Positions 5,918-6,458 of a DNA stretch of 6,458 nt are shown one piece after another. The stretch comes from an uncultured bacterium. GTDB lineage: Bacteria > Patescibacteriota > Microgenomatia > UBA1406 > GWC2-37-13. The notes under the pieces were generated by a model that was given only the letters and a program-made list of their open reading frames with translations, made no database searches and was not told the DNA's origin. The position numbers and the translations under genes were made by a program. The stretch lies in the NCBI GenBank assembly GCA_937914905.1, contig CALESU010000148.1, positions 1-6,458 on the forward strand. The letters are read 5' to 3'. Numbering within the stretch: position 1 is the first letter of the stretch; each line of letters opens with the position of its first letter.

Positions 5918-6458
5918 TCACCCCACAAACGTAAGTGCGATTCCTTTTTGATTTCCGCGTCCCGTGCGTCCAATGCGATGAATATAATCATCAAATGTCG
6001 CAGGTTCGTCATAGTTTATGACGTGTGAAATATCGGGAATATCAATTCCTCGTGCCGCAACATCTGTTGCAACAAGTATTTCAGCAACGCCATCTTTAAA
6101 CAAGCGAATTGCTTGTTGACGTTTTGCTTGAGGTTTATCTCCATGGATAGATACGGTCTTAAATCCTTGCTTGTACAACGAATTAGAAAGTCCTTCCGCT
6201 CCCCGTTTGGTTCGAGTGAACACAAGAACCTTTTTGTACTCTTCCTTTGCAAGTAATGTTGCAAGTACCGTTATTTTTGGCGTTCCTGCTGGGATTCGTA
6301 CCACGTCTTGATCTACATTTTCAGAAGTAGTTGCCGTGGATACGGAAACAGTCACAGGATCTTTCAAAAATTTCTGTAAAATCGAATTGATTTGGGGAGG
6401 AATGGTTGCTGAGAAAAAGAGTGATTGTCTTTGTTCGGGCAAAAGTGAAATGAGATAC
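5918..6458 (-). CDS. DEAD-box RNA helicase, C-terminal RecA domain (5'-partial)
   Basis: An ATP-dependent RNA-unwinding enzyme of the DEAD-box family, closest in feel to RhlE-type proteins involved in ribosome assembly or RNA turnover. The frame is open to the window end (YLISLLPEQRQS...), so TTG 6442 is not the real start; the first RecA domain with Walker A and DEAD lies outside. Seen, numbered from codon 6442: motif III SAT (11-13), motif IV KVLVFTRTKR (70-79), motif V ILVATDVAARGID (122-134), then VINYDEP and motif VI YIHRIGRTGRG (153-163). The protein stops at LTFVG, 10 residues after motif VI. Most relatives have about 20 more residues forming the last helix of this domain, and many have a basic tail as well, so the C-terminus appears clipped. 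Its TGA lies 28 bases from the end of the convergent P-loop fragment. Confidence 0.9.
   Translation of the reverse strand, partial: YLISLLPEQRQSLFFSATIPPQINSILQKFLKDPVTVSVSTATTSENVDQDVVRIPAGTPKITVLATLLAKEEYKKVLVFTRTKRGAEGLSNSLYKQGFKTVSIHGDKPQAKRQQAIRLFKDGVAEILVATDVAARGIDIPDISHVINYDEPATFDDYIHRIGRTGRGNQKGIALTFVG

Noticed and set aside
6016..6264. Second minus-strand frame of 82 codons within the helicase
   Set aside because: It overlaps conserved helicase motifs IV and V in another phase and has no recognisable content.

Overview
The window looks like a piece of a compact, AT-rich bacterial genome. The best guess is a Candidate Phyla Radiation (Patescibacteria, Parcubacteria-like) organism. 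The clues are very short or overlapping intergenic spaces, an archaeal-style multi-domain thymidylate synthase, a DUF4349 membrane protein, small GNAT enzymes and an ABC half-transporter ATPase. This placement is inference, since no marker gene such as 16S rRNA is present. The standard code with TGA as stop fits: two full-length genes end on TGA in contexts where readthrough makes no sense, so the UGA=Gly code of Gracilibacteria/SR1 is unlikely.

Layout. At the left edge on the + strand lies the C-terminal half of an ABC transporter ATPase. Its first 69 bases contain no G at all and carry two in-frame stops, which looks like corrupted or decayed sequence. Its stop codon overlaps the stop codon of the next, convergent gene. 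From about 5201 down to 612 everything runs on the minus strand as one probable operon. In transcription order it contains a DUF4349 membrane protein, a 34-residue lysine-rich mini-protein, a three-domain thymidylate synthase (MtrA-like, ThyA, DUF4346-like), a GNAT acetyltransferase, an alpha/beta hydrolase whose ATG overlaps the preceding TGA, and a second GNAT acetyltransferase.

A 79-bp intergenic stretch separates this operon from a divergent + strand reading frame at 5281-5889. It contains a short palindrome next to the minus-strand start and an (AGT)5 microsatellite next to the plus-strand start. The + strand frame is cut by one in-frame TGA, and its second half carries a P-loop in which the invariant glycine before lysine is glutamate, so it is probably a decaying gene. 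At the right edge, on the minus strand, is the C-terminal RecA domain of a DEAD-box RNA helicase. It runs off the window and stops soon after motif VI.

The only metabolic assignment with strong support is dTMP synthesis by the thymidylate synthase. The two acetyltransferases and the hydrolase are recognisable by fold and catalytic motifs, but their substrates cannot be told from sequence. No RNA genes, CRISPR arrays, insertion sequences or convincing hairpin terminators were seen, and no gene-free stretch exceeds about 150 bases.
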